This document shows, piece after piece, positions 17,470 to 25,801 of a stretch of DNA of 64,000 nt (its first letter is position 1; each line of letters opens with the position of its first letter). The notes under the pieces were generated by a model. It had not been told where the DNA came from, searched no databases, and saw only the letters and a program-made list of their open reading frames with translations. Position numbers and translations under genes: made by a program. Source of the stretch: Planctomycetaceae bacterium (lineage in GTDB: Bacteria; Planctomycetota; Planctomycetia; Planctomycetales; Planctomycetaceae). The stretch covers positions 54,879-118,878 of the forward strand of contig JAWKTX010000018.1 of NCBI GenBank assembly GCA_041398825.1, in the 5' to 3' direction.

Positions 17470-18465
17470 ATGGGACGCCCGGTCACTTTGTTTACAGGTC
17501 AATGGGCCGATCTGCCACTCGAAGAACTATGCAAAAAAGCTCGCGAGTTCGGCTACGACGGGCTGGAACTGGCCTGTTGGGGCGACCACTTTGAAGTTGA
17601 TAAGGCTCTCTCCGACGATTCGTACTGCGCTCACAAACGTGAACTGCTGGAAAAGCACGAACTGAAACTTTTTGCGATTTCCAATCACCTCGTTGGCCAG
17701 GCTGTTCTGGACAATATTGATGCTCGCCACAAGACCATTCTTCCTGACTATGTCTGGGGAGATGGAGACCCGGCTGGCGTAAACGAACGTGCCATCGAAG
17801 AAATGAAGAACACAGCCCGCGCAGCCCAGAAACTTGGCGTGAGCATTGTGAATGGTTTTACAGGTTCCAGCATTTGGCACCTGATTTACGACTTCCCCCC
17901 GACACCAAAGTCAATGTACGACAAAGGATTTGAACTGCTGGCAGAACGCTGGAATCCGATCCTGGATGTCTTCCAGGAATGCGGTATCAAGTTTGCGCTG
18001 GAGGTTCATCCAACCGAGATTGCATTCGATATCTACTCGGCAGAACGAGCGCTGGAGGCATTGAATCACCGTGAGGAATTCGGATTCAACTTTGATCCAA
18101 GTCACCTGATCTGGCAGGGAGTGGATCCAGTGGAATTCATCCGATACTTTCCTGACCGCATCTACCACGTCCACATGAAGGATGCGTCTGTGACTCTCAA
18201 TGGCCGGACCGGTATTCTGGGAAGTCACCTGTCGTTCGGGGACCAGCGTCGCGGTTGGGACTTCCGGAGCGTTGGTCGCGGCGGGGTTCGTTTCGAGGAG
18301 ATCATTCGTGCGTTGAATGCTGTCAAGTACAGCGGACCATTGTCGGTCGAATGGGAAGACAGCGGAATGGATCGCGACCATGGCGCCGCAGAAGCAGCTC
18401 AGTTCTGTAAGAACGTTGACTTCCAGCCGTCCGGCAGAGCGTTTGACGCCGCGTTCAGCGAGTAG
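17470..18465 (+). CDS. Sugar phosphate isomerase/epimerase (xylose-isomerase-like TIM barrel)
   Basis: 331 residues from the ATG at 17470, with GGAG about nine bases upstream. It is an AP-endonuclease-2-type TIM barrel with the expected divalent-metal ligands: Glu in FALEVHPTEIAFD, Asp-His in FNFDPSHLIWQG, His in YHVHMKDASV and Glu in LSVEWEDSGMDRDHG. The N-terminus VTLFTGQWADLPLEELC is typical of the sugar isomerase/epimerase group common in planctomycetes. The substrate (keto-sugar or inositol derivative) cannot be assigned. It is followed by a strong intrinsic terminator at 18611, so it is probably the last gene of its transcript. Confidence 0.9.
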   Translation: MGRPVTLFTGQWADLPLEELCKKAREFGYDGLELACWGDHFEVDKALSDDSYCAHKRELLEKHELKLFAISNHLVGQAVLDNIDARHKTILPDYVWGDGDPAGVNERAIEEMKNTARAAQKLGVSIVNGFTGSSIWHLIYDFPPTPKSMYDKGFELLAERWNPILDVFQECGIKFALEVHPTEIAFDIYSAERALEALNHREEFGFNFDPSHLIWQGVDPVEFIRYFPDRIYHVHMKDASVTLNGRTGILGSHLSFGDQRRGWDFRSVGRGGVRFEEIIRALNAVKYSGPLSVEWEDSGMDRDHGAAEAAQFCKNVDFQPSGRAFDAAFSE

Positions 18466-18554
18466 ACGCAACGACGTCACCGATTTGCACTTCGGAATCG
18501 CAGCCTGCTGAATGCACCGATGTCTTTGGAAAGCGTTGAGACCGTCCTGGTCGG

Positions 18555-18600
18555 CATGAAGCTGAAGCTGCGAGAAACATGAAGCTGAAGCTGCGAGAAA
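18555..18600. repeat. Perfect 23-bp tandem duplication
   Basis: Two identical adjacent 23-bp copies (18555-18577 and 18578-18600), each beginning CATGAAGCTGAAGCTGCGAG. The unit contains an internal GAAGCT doublet. It lies between the isomerase gene and its terminator, in untranslated sequence. Confidence 0.95.
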
Positions 18601-18610
18601 CTGAGTCCAA

Positions 18611-18645
18611 TGAAGCCCGGCACACGAGCCGGGCTTCATTTTTTT
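18611..18645 (+). terminator. Rho-independent terminator after the sugar isomerase gene
   Basis: Perfect 11-bp stem TGAAGCCCGGC / GCCGGGCTTCA (18611-18621 and 18628-18638) with a 6-base loop ACACGA, followed directly by seven T. The T-tract is on the plus-strand side only, so it terminates transcription from the isomerase gene rather than from cysS. Confidence 0.93.
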
Positions 18646-18682
18646 ACGCCTGCCATGTCAGGTCGGAGCCAACTGATCATGG

Positions 18683-20191
18683 TCATGCCAGTCGTTTGGT
18701 GGCAACCGTGCCCTCGGGGCTGGTTTTCACATCATACCCGGCAGAATTGATCTCCCCGCGAATCGAATCGGCCGATGCGTAGTCTTTAGCCGCTCGGGCG
18801 GCATCGAGTTTCTGGCAGAGCTCCGCAATTCTCGCATCTTCGCCGGTCGACTCTTCTGAACCCCCTGCACCGTCCAGGGGGGCAACTGCCAGGACTTCGT
18901 TGATTCGATTCAGCACACCGAGTGCCTGCGCCGGGTCGTCGGGTGTTGACGCAGCCCAGGGCAACACGGCTCCCAGTGCGCCAGCAATATTCAGGTCGTC
19001 AGCGAGAGCTTCGGCGAATTCTTTCAGGACGGGGTGTGTGAAATCGACGTCAGCGGCCTTTCCACCGCATGCGGCTTCGAGGCGGCTCCGGAAATCCGTC
19101 AACCGTTTCACGGCTCCCGCAGAATCCTGCAGACCTTTCTTCGTGAAGTTCATGTTGGCCCGATAGTGTGATTTGATCAGTTCCAGCCGCAGCACCGCGG
19201 GATGAACTTTGATGCCTGTTGCCCGGCCTTCCAGCACGTCGCGAACGGTCCAGAAGTTGCCTTTGCTCTTCGACATCTTTTCCCCTTCGACCATCAGGAA
19301 GCGTGCATGCATCCAGAAACGCGCGAAGGAATCGGCGCCAGTTGCTCCTCGTGACTGGGCAATTTCACATTCGTGGTGAGGAAAGATCAGATCTTCACCA
19401 CCCGTGTGAATATCGATCACATCACGTCCGAGCCGCTTGCGTGCCATGCACGAACATTCGATGTGCCAACCCGGATAACCAGTGCCCCAGGGCGAATCCC
19501 ACTTCATGATGTGATGACTGTCCGCCTTCCACAGCATGAAGTCCGCCGGATGCCGCTTATTGGCCTGGTCTTCATCGTTGATGCGACCGCTCGCGTTGGT
19601 GAGGAGTCGATCCAGTGTATTTCCGCTGAGCTTGCCGTAGTCCGGGAAGCTTTCCACGCTGTAATACACAACACCATCGGGGCCGACGTAGGCGTGCCCC
19701 TTCTTGATGAGCTCGCCGATCATGTCCTGCATGGTGTCGATGTTTTCGGTGGCTTTCAGAATATTATCCCGTTCTGATGCGACTTTGACACCAAGAGTCT
19801 GAGCATCCTGAAGAAAGGCTTTCATGTAGTAATCGGCGACCTGGTATGGGTCATCAGGATTCTCGACTGCACCCTCAGCGACTTTGCCGGATTTCTTGTC
19901 CGCCTTCATTCTCTTGGCGGCGGCTTCCATTTTGTCTTCTCCGCCACCGTCCGCATTACTGTCGTCAGTCATGTGTCCAACGTCCGTGATATTCATCACG
20001 TGATGGACGGAATGACCAAAAAACTCAAGCGTTCGTCGGATGATGTCAGCGAACAGAAACGACCGAAAATTTCCGATGTGCGCGAAGTCATAAACCGTCG
20101 GGCCACAGCTGTACATACGGATGCAGTCTGCATCGACCGGCTGAAAAGTCTCGGTGTTGTTCGTTAGCGTGTTGTAAAAACGGATTTCCAT
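18683..20191 (-). CDS. cysS: Cysteinyl-tRNA synthetase
   Basis: Class I synthetase that charges tRNA-Cys. I chose the ATG giving MEIRFYNTLTN, as in most family members; an in-frame GTG three codons upstream is possible. Signature elements are the zinc-site CGPTVYDFAHIGNFRSF with the HIGH-type motif HIGN, WHIECSCMARKRLG, DIHTGGEDLIFPHHECEIAQS and the KMSKS motif GEKMSKSKGNFWTV. The C-terminal DALR-like anticodon-binding region follows. An insertion between the halves of the catalytic domain is charged (GGGEDKMEAAAKRMKADKK), which I have not seen discussed. About 502 residues. It stands alone. Confidence 0.97.
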   Translation of the reverse strand: MEIRFYNTLTNNTETFQPVDADCIRMYSCGPTVYDFAHIGNFRSFLFADIIRRTLEFFGHSVHHVMNITDVGHMTDDSNADGGGEDKMEAAAKRMKADKKSGKVAEGAVENPDDPYQVADYYMKAFLQDAQTLGVKVASERDNILKATENIDTMQDMIGELIKKGHAYVGPDGVVYYSVESFPDYGKLSGNTLDRLLTNASGRINDEDQANKRHPADFMLWKADSHHIMKWDSPWGTGYPGWHIECSCMARKRLGRDVIDIHTGGEDLIFPHHECEIAQSRGATGADSFARFWMHARFLMVEGEKMSKSKGNFWTVRDVLEGRATGIKVHPAVLRLELIKSHYRANMNFTKKGLQDSAGAVKRLTDFRSRLEAACGGKAADVDFTHPVLKEFAEALADDLNIAGALGAVLPWAASTPDDPAQALGVLNRINEVLAVAPLDGAGGSEESTGEDARIAELCQKLDAARAAKDYASADSIRGEINSAGYDVKTSPEGTVATKRLA

Positions 20192-20200
20192 AACATCCAC

Positions 20201-20555
20201 TCAAAGCTGACCCCGGGGCTGCGTGACATGAACGCACTGACTATCAAACCCATGACAGTCTTGATTGCCCAAAGGTTGCATCACCAGGATGCAGTTTTCT
20301 GAAACAGTGTCCTATTCCCGAGTTCGTCCATCGTCGATGGCACGCAGTTGAGAATAATGGATCGCGAATCTCGTGTGCAGTCCGAATAACGACCGCGTTT
20401 GCCTGTCTCACCATTTCTCACAGGACTACCACCGGGCAGGCTGCAAAATTCGGCAGATTCAGCCTTCCTGCCGTCTCTGGCGGTCGGTCCGGAAGGCACG
20501 CGCAGGTCGGATTGGCGGTGGCAGCTTCCGTCGGTGAGTTCAAAGATGTCGGGGA
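20201..20555. other. Non-coding interval, no feature recognised
   Basis: About 350 bases lie between the cysS start and the aminopeptidase stop, both on the minus strand. Short open frames here have no family signature. No terminator-like hairpin with a T-run was identified. Confidence 0.35.
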
Positions 20556-21674
20556 TCAGGCCAAACCGGTGTTCAGCGGTTGTAGTTCTGGCGGAACAAA
20601 CAGACCGTTGTCTCGAATGAGCTCATCATCGAACCAGATTTGACCACCGCCATAATCCGGGCGCTGGATCAGAACCAGGTCCCAATGGACGCAGCTTCGG
20701 TTTCCATTGTCGGCCTCGTCGTAGGCGTTTCCGGGAGTAAAGTGGAAGGATCCCCCAATCTTCTCGTCAAACAGGGTGTCCAGCATCGGATGAAGGATGT
20801 GATTGTTGGTTCCGATTGCGAATTCACCGATGTACCGAGCTCCCTCGTCGGAATCCAGGATTTCGTTCAGGCGATCGGTCGCGTTTTGAGAAGTCGCTTT
20901 GGTGATACGTCCGTCCTGAAACTCGAAGCGAATTCCATCAAACACAGTACCCTGGTATCGGGACGCTGTATTGAATTGAATCGTTCCATTGACGCTGTCT
21001 TTGACAGGTGCCGTAAAGCATTCTCCATCCGGAATATTACATTCCCCGGCACACGGAACGGCAGGAATCCCTTTGATGGAGAACGACAAGTCAGTACCGG
21101 GAGCCGTGATTCTGACTCGATCTGCAGCTTCCATCCGCGCCTTCAATGGCTGCAGGTCAGCCGCCATTTTTGCATAGTCCGCCGTGCAGACATTGAAATA
21201 AAAATCCTCGAACTGCTCGCAACTCTGGTTCGCAGCCTGTGCCATGGAGGGCGTTGGGTAACGCAGAACAACCCAGCGAGTCCTGGGGACGCGAAGGCTG
21301 ATGTGCACCGGCTGCCACCAATGTTTCTGATACAGACTCATCTTCTCAGAGGGAACATCAGCGAACTCATTGGAATTGGCCGATCCCCGAATTCCAATGT
21401 ACGCGTCCATTTCCTTCATCACAGACGCTTCGAACTTCCCTGACAGCGACATGCTGGATTCCGTTGCACCGCGGTACAAACTTCGCAAGACGGCGTTCGA
21501 CTTCGTCGAAACAACAGGAATTGCGCCCAGCCGATAGACTTCTTCAACAAGTCGACAGACCAATGCTGGCTCAGGAAGGTCAAATGCTTCGATCAGAATC
21601 TTTTCACCTGTTTGTAGCCGACAACTGTGGTGAATAAGCGTCTGTGCCAGCTTATCTATGCGATGGTCCTGCAT
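20556..21674 (-). CDS. M29-family aminopeptidase (thermophilic metalloprotease family)
   Basis: 372 residues matching AmpS/aminopeptidase T-type enzymes that remove N-terminal residues using two metal ions. Characteristic blocks are AQTLIHHSCRLQTGEKILI at the start, GECNIPDGECFTAPVKDSVNG (metal-ligand Glu), ARYIGEFAIGTN, the His/Tyr/Asp segment GSFHFTPGNAYDEADNGN and CVHWDLVLIQRPDYGGGQIW. The C-terminal active-site ligands are all visible, so the enzyme should be active. It is cytoplasmic, with no signal peptide. It may share a transcript with the GT2-methyltransferase-GT39 cassette upstream (91 bp gap), though no function links them. Confidence 0.9.
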   Translation of the reverse strand: MQDHRIDKLAQTLIHHSCRLQTGEKILIEAFDLPEPALVCRLVEEVYRLGAIPVVSTKSNAVLRSLYRGATESSMSLSGKFEASVMKEMDAYIGIRGSANSNEFADVPSEKMSLYQKHWWQPVHISLRVPRTRWVVLRYPTPSMAQAANQSCEQFEDFYFNVCTADYAKMAADLQPLKARMEAADRVRITAPGTDLSFSIKGIPAVPCAGECNIPDGECFTAPVKDSVNGTIQFNTASRYQGTVFDGIRFEFQDGRITKATSQNATDRLNEILDSDEGARYIGEFAIGTNNHILHPMLDTLFDEKIGGSFHFTPGNAYDEADNGNRSCVHWDLVLIQRPDYGGGQIWFDDELIRDNGLFVPPELQPLNTGLA

Positions 21675-21764
21675 CGGATGTGCCTTCGAGCGGTTCGCGA
21701 AATCCAGTGAATTCTCTGTTCAGGTTCTACCTGCAGTCCGAAGGTTAAGGCACATCCTTCGGGT

Positions 21765-23510
21765 TCACAATACTGGGTTCGAATGTGAACCCGGGATTGC
21801 CCGGGTGAGACGATTCTCTGGTTCAGAATCCGGCCTCAGATACCACACGTGCCGCCCAGCAAAATACCTGAGTAATGCGGTGTTCGCGTCCGTGCCCATG
21901 TCTCGAGCCCAGACGATTTTCGATGCATCGATGTCAGCTCTGTTGTAGACCCATTCTTCATGTGGAGAATGGCCGGTGGCATACTGCACCACCACCAGAT
22001 GTTGACCGTCCCTGGCATTCAGAGAATCGGCAACTTCCTGGCGATCGTATTGCCAGCCCTTGTGATCGCCGACCACCAGACGCAGCACGGCAACCCCAAA
22101 CAGAATCGATTGCAGGAGAATTGCCAGGGCCGACACATTTGGTACCCGGGGCGAAGGTAACTCAACCTCAAGCCTGCGAAGGCCTGCAACACCCAGAAGA
22201 AAAAAGACTGGCAGCACAGGGGACAGGTAGTGGGAATACAACCATACGGCCATCGACGATCCGAACAGCAACAAACCCAGTGAACTCAGCAGGACAATCA
22301 GCTGCCCTCGAGAAAGCCCCGTGCCGAAACTGGATGTTCCAGAGGCACCCGCTTCCGCATTTCGATGCCCGTCGCCGGTCGAACGCCCAGTGGAACTGTG
22401 GCGGCGCACACTGTAGAGAATCAACAGCCCGAGCACTGGCGAGAGTAGTACCATCATCGCCATTGAAAAGTAGTGAAATTTTACACGCAGGAATGACGCC
22501 AGAGAACGCTGAGCCTGCCAGGCATTGGTCTCCCAGTCTGTGTGAAATTCCTTCAGCATCTCGTGGCGATATTCAGGAGCTGGCTGGGGTGGTTGCTGGA
22601 AAACAAACAGCGGCCCTGTCATGTACATTTTCGAATGGAACGCATACGGCAGATTCAACATGTTGCCAGTCACGTACTTGTTGTACGTCGCCATCCCCAA
22701 AAGAACGAGAATCAGCAATAGAGAGCCCGGAATCAGCTGAATGCCCCGTGACATACTCAGGCAAATCGGTTGGCGGCGAAACAGGGTATGGGCAACGCTG
22801 ATCAAAACAGGAAGGCTCACCAGCAATCCCTCGAAGGGGCGGCTGTTCGCGAGAATTGCAAGGCCTGCCGCTGCCAGCACACCTGATTTCCATGTGAACT
22901 GCTCGCCCCAGAGTTTCCATCCGCCCAACAGTAATGCCGCTCCCACAACCGCCGGAGCACCGCCCATATACGTCTGTCCCCAGGACAACATCAATCCGGA
23001 ATGCGTCAGGGCGAGGCAGCCCCCGATGATGGACCAGCGACGATCAAACCAGACGTGCAGCATCCAGACAATTGACGCAACAGCGGCGCTTGTAGAGAGC
23101 CAGACTCCGGCCAGTGGCGTACCCAACAGGATCTGTCCCAAGGCAAGAAATAATCCCTGAGCGGGCGGATACTTGGACGCATAACTCGGCTGTTGAAGAA
23201 CATGCATCGTTTCAAAATGCGGCCACATCGGATGCGTTGCATTTGTGCAGCGGCCGCCAGCGTAGGTGTCGGCGGCAAGCAAATAGCTGAATTCATCATG
23301 TAACGTGGGAACAGGCCATTTGAGCCACGAGATCCCAGCGCTAAGCATGAAGGTAACGACAAGGAATGCCACCGCCGTTTTCGCTTGTCTGTCGGATACT
23401 CCGAACCGCGAATCCAACGGCAATTCGGACACGTGACTGGCGTACGGTGCAGTCGCTGATGCTTCGAATGCATCGTCAGTGACAGGTTCCTGCATCATGT
23501 TGCTGATCAC
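21765..23510 (-). CDS. GT39/ArnT-like integral membrane glycosyltransferase
   Basis: 581 residues with about ten hydrophobic helices. The loop after the first helix has the acidic PTLHDEFSYLLAADT and the conserved KYPPAQGLFLALG. These resemble the Asp-Glu loop and downstream helix of dolichyl- or undecaprenyl-phosphate-dependent glycosyltransferases (PMT/GT39 and related GT-C enzymes). The C-terminal ~120 residues form a soluble domain. It likely transfers a sugar from a polyprenyl-phosphate donor at the outer face of the membrane. Its start overlaps the methyltransferase stop by 4 bp, and a polyprenol-phosphate-type GT2 is the first gene of the same set, which would provide the donor. The acceptor is unknown. 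Confidence 0.83.
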   Translation of the reverse strand: MISNMMQEPVTDDAFEASATAPYASHVSELPLDSRFGVSDRQAKTAVAFLVVTFMLSAGISWLKWPVPTLHDEFSYLLAADTYAGGRCTNATHPMWPHFETMHVLQQPSYASKYPPAQGLFLALGQILLGTPLAGVWLSTSAAVASIVWMLHVWFDRRWSIIGGCLALTHSGLMLSWGQTYMGGAPAVVGAALLLGGWKLWGEQFTWKSGVLAAAGLAILANSRPFEGLLVSLPVLISVAHTLFRRQPICLSMSRGIQLIPGSLLLILVLLGMATYNKYVTGNMLNLPYAFHSKMYMTGPLFVFQQPPQPAPEYRHEMLKEFHTDWETNAWQAQRSLASFLRVKFHYFSMAMMVLLSPVLGLLILYSVRRHSSTGRSTGDGHRNAEAGASGTSSFGTGLSRGQLIVLLSSLGLLLFGSSMAVWLYSHYLSPVLPVFFLLGVAGLRRLEVELPSPRVPNVSALAILLQSILFGVAVLRLVVGDHKGWQYDRQEVADSLNARDGQHLVVVQYATGHSPHEEWVYNRADIDASKIVWARDMGTDANTALLRYFAGRHVWYLRPDSEPENRLTRAIPGSHSNPVL

Positions 23511-24190
23511 GCACGCCGAATGCCGGCAAATCGAAGTTTCCCCCAGGTAATTCGCTGAGACGCGGGCTCAAAATACCGGTGCAGCAAGTTCAGGATCGTA
23601 TCCGCGTGGCTCAGCCATTGGCTGTACGTTTCAAGCTCGTGCTCGGTCATGGTCGCGAAGGCATCCAGCTTGTCCGACATCATACGCATCAGGGATCGAT
23701 TGGAAATGAAGTGGACGGTCTGCAGAAACGCCGTCTTCCAGGGTTCGATCACGAAAAACTGTCCGTTTGGTCGAAGGACGCGATGCACTTCCGACAAGAC
23801 ACTTTGGAGGTCGCCTGGCAGTTCAGGTAAATGATGCAGTCCGCCCTGCACAATAAGGATGTCTCTGGAGCAGTCATCGAAGGGAAGTTTGCGACAGTCG
23901 GCAACGTAGCATTTCGCTGGTCCGTCGTACTGCTCCAGCAGCTTTGCGGAAAGATCAACCCCTTCCAGTCGCTCAAACCCAAACTCCTGCAATGCGCGAA
24001 GGCCGTTTCCCCGACCGCAGAAGATTTCGACGATCTGCTTCTCGCGGTCCCAGGTCTCGGCGCCGAATGCTCGCAGACGCTGAACAAATTTGCGAATCTC
24101 CTGCTCAGGTGTTTCAAATCGTCGATAGGCCGCTTCCCATTCGGAATCGCAGCAGACCTGAGCATCGGTGGTTTCAATCAGTGTGGCCAT
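23507..24190 (-). CDS. Class I SAM-dependent methyltransferase
   Basis: About 227 residues from the ATG at 24190 (MATLIETTDAQV); the frame stays open further upstream but the extension is implausible. The Rossmann-like SAM fold is visible: motif I IVEIFCGRGNGLRALQEFG, post-I Asp in LEGVDLSAKLL, motif II region YVADCRKLPFDD then ILIVQGGLHHLPE, and motif IV-V VHRVLRPNGQFFVIEPWK. The HHLPE and FVIEPWK pattern is common among methyltransferases in polysaccharide and lipid biosynthesis clusters. It overlaps the GT39-like gene by 4 bp (ATGA-type coupling) and lies 77 bp after the GT2 gene. Confidence 0.9.
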   Translation of the reverse strand: MATLIETTDAQVCCDSEWEAAYRRFETPEQEIRKFVQRLRAFGAETWDREKQIVEIFCGRGNGLRALQEFGFERLEGVDLSAKLLEQYDGPAKCYVADCRKLPFDDCSRDILIVQGGLHHLPELPGDLQSVLSEVHRVLRPNGQFFVIEPWKTAFLQTVHFISNRSLMRMMSDKLDAFATMTEHELETYSQWLSHADTILNLLHRYFEPASQRITWGKLRFAGIRRA

Positions 24191-24267
24191 GGGGAGAGAT
24201 TTCAAAGCGGGAGAACAGCGGAGACTGATGAGTTGACAAGGAAAGCGGACATCGAGCGGGAGGCAGA

Positions 24268-25509
24268 TTAATTTTGCCTGACCGAATCTGAAACGCCCTT
24301 TCCGCGGCGTGCCAGGGAAAGCAGTCCGCACATAAATGTTGAAATGAGTGTTTGGTAGCCCAGTGCCATCAGTGTGACAGCGGGAATGACCCACCGCATG
24401 GTGCTGGCGTGATCCAGTGGACCGAATCCGGTGTTCTTCCAGTGAACGATGCGGGTGGCCAGAAGGATGGTGCCCACAACGGCCATCGCCCCTCCAAACA
24501 GGATGCCGCGTTCCGGTCGTGCCAGCCGGATGATTCGGTCCATCGATTCATTCCGTGGCAGCATGCCTTCGGAGACTGCGAACATCCGAGCAAAGACGCC
24601 AAAGTACAGGGACTGTGCTCCCATCAGGATGGCCAGACTGGCAACCAGAAGAGAATGCACACCCAGTGTGGCCCCAAAGATCGAAACCCCCGGAAGTGCC
24701 AGGGAATAGCCCAGCACACCCAGAGCAATCAAGAGCAGGCCGGGAACCGCGAAGAACCAGCGCGGGCTGTAAATCAGGAAGAAGCGAAGCGTTCGCCAGC
24801 CGTCCCGAAACGTCTTCAGATGTGGCGCATGTGCCTTGCGGCCGTCCGGATGTAAAGTGATGGGGATCTCATCGATCTGCCGTCCAAAACGAGCGGTCTT
24901 GATCACCATCTCCGTGGCGAACTCCATGCCTGTGCAGCGAAGATTCAAATCGTCATACAGATTTCTTGTGAATCCACGAAGCCCACAGTAGACATCGTTA
25001 ATCGGAGCGCGAAACAGAAAACGAACCAGTTGTGTGAGCATCGGATTTCCCGGCCACCGATGCAAAGCTGGCATCGCTCCCGGAAGAATTGTTCCACCGC
25101 CCTTCGGAAGGCGGCATCCCTGGACCAGTTCTGCGCCAGCTCGCAGACGCTCGACAAAACGAGGAATGTCGCCGAAGTCGTAGCTGTCGTCGGCGTCGCC
25201 CATGATGACGTATTTGCCGAGGGATGCTTCAATCCCCCCCATGAGCGCGCTACCGTAGCCTTTATCACTCACGTTCACGACCCGCGCACCGGCCTGAAGC
25301 GCAATCAACTGCGAACCGTCCGTACTGCCATTGTCTGCAATCACAATTTCGGCTTCGATATCGATGCTTCGTATCGCCGCCTGAGCTTTCAGGATGCAGA
25401 TTTCCAGCGTATCTGCTTCGTTCAGGCATGGCATCACGACCGACAGTTCGACGGGACGTGCGACCGTGGAGGTCCCTCGTGGAAAGGTTCGAATGGCAGC
25501 CTGAATCAT
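24268..25509 (-). CDS. GT2 family glycosyltransferase, polyprenol-phosphate sugar synthase type
   Basis: 413 residues. The GT-A domain opens with VELSVVMPCLNEADTLE, then EIVIADNGSTDGS (nucleotide site), GYGSALMGGIEASLGKYVIMGDADDSYDF (DXD-type metal site D-A-D-D) and INDVYCGLRGFTR. The C-terminal third has about four hydrophobic helices (FFAVPGLLLIALGVLGYSLA, LLVASLAILMGAQSLYFG, ILFGGAMAVVGTILLATR, VIPAVTLMALGYQTLI). This matches DPM1/GtrB-like enzymes that load a sugar onto undecaprenyl or dolichyl phosphate at the inner membrane face. It is the first gene of the GT2-methyltransferase-GT39 cassette and would make the donor for the GT39-like enzyme. Confidence 0.9.
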   Translation of the reverse strand: MIQAAIRTFPRGTSTVARPVELSVVMPCLNEADTLEICILKAQAAIRSIDIEAEIVIADNGSTDGSQLIALQAGARVVNVSDKGYGSALMGGIEASLGKYVIMGDADDSYDFGDIPRFVERLRAGAELVQGCRLPKGGGTILPGAMPALHRWPGNPMLTQLVRFLFRAPINDVYCGLRGFTRNLYDDLNLRCTGMEFATEMVIKTARFGRQIDEIPITLHPDGRKAHAPHLKTFRDGWRTLRFFLIYSPRWFFAVPGLLLIALGVLGYSLALPGVSIFGATLGVHSLLVASLAILMGAQSLYFGVFARMFAVSEGMLPRNESMDRIIRLARPERGILFGGAMAVVGTILLATRIVHWKNTGFGPLDHASTMRWVIPAVTLMALGYQTLISTFMCGLLSLARRGKGVSDSVRQN

Positions 25510-25703
25510 GGTTTACCTTTTGCAACGAGTCGGCCCAAATTGCGTTACTGTCAATATTCCTCCCGTTTGCCTGTGCTAACCCGAGTTTTACGGCGAGGTG
25601 ATTGGGAAGCCCCGACTGGCGATGCAGTTGCGCAGTCTTTGCGGGCTGAAGCAGATATTCAGAGACATCACTGGATGCCGGTCGTGCGCGCGTTCACGGT
25701 TGA

Positions 25704-25799
25704 ATGTCCTGGCTGGATCGATTCTTCCGACTCTTCAGAGACGGCCACTTCAACCCGGCAGTGCTGGTGGATTCTGCCGGGATTGCTATTGTTCAGTAA
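25704..25799 (+). CDS. Possible 31-residue leader ORF before the sensor kinase
   Basis: An ATG directly after an in-frame TGA encodes MSWLDRFFRLFRDGHFNPAV and 11 more residues, ending in TAA at 25797-25799. Two bases later, in another frame, a GTG opens the sensor kinase, an arrangement suited to translational coupling. The peptide is amphipathic and has more ordinary composition than the kinase frame in the same stretch. It could equally be chance or the relic of a longer kinase N-terminus after a frameshift. Confidence 0.3.
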   Translation: MSWLDRFFRLFRDGHFNPAVLVDSAGIAIVQ

Positions 25800-25801
25800 T
25801 T

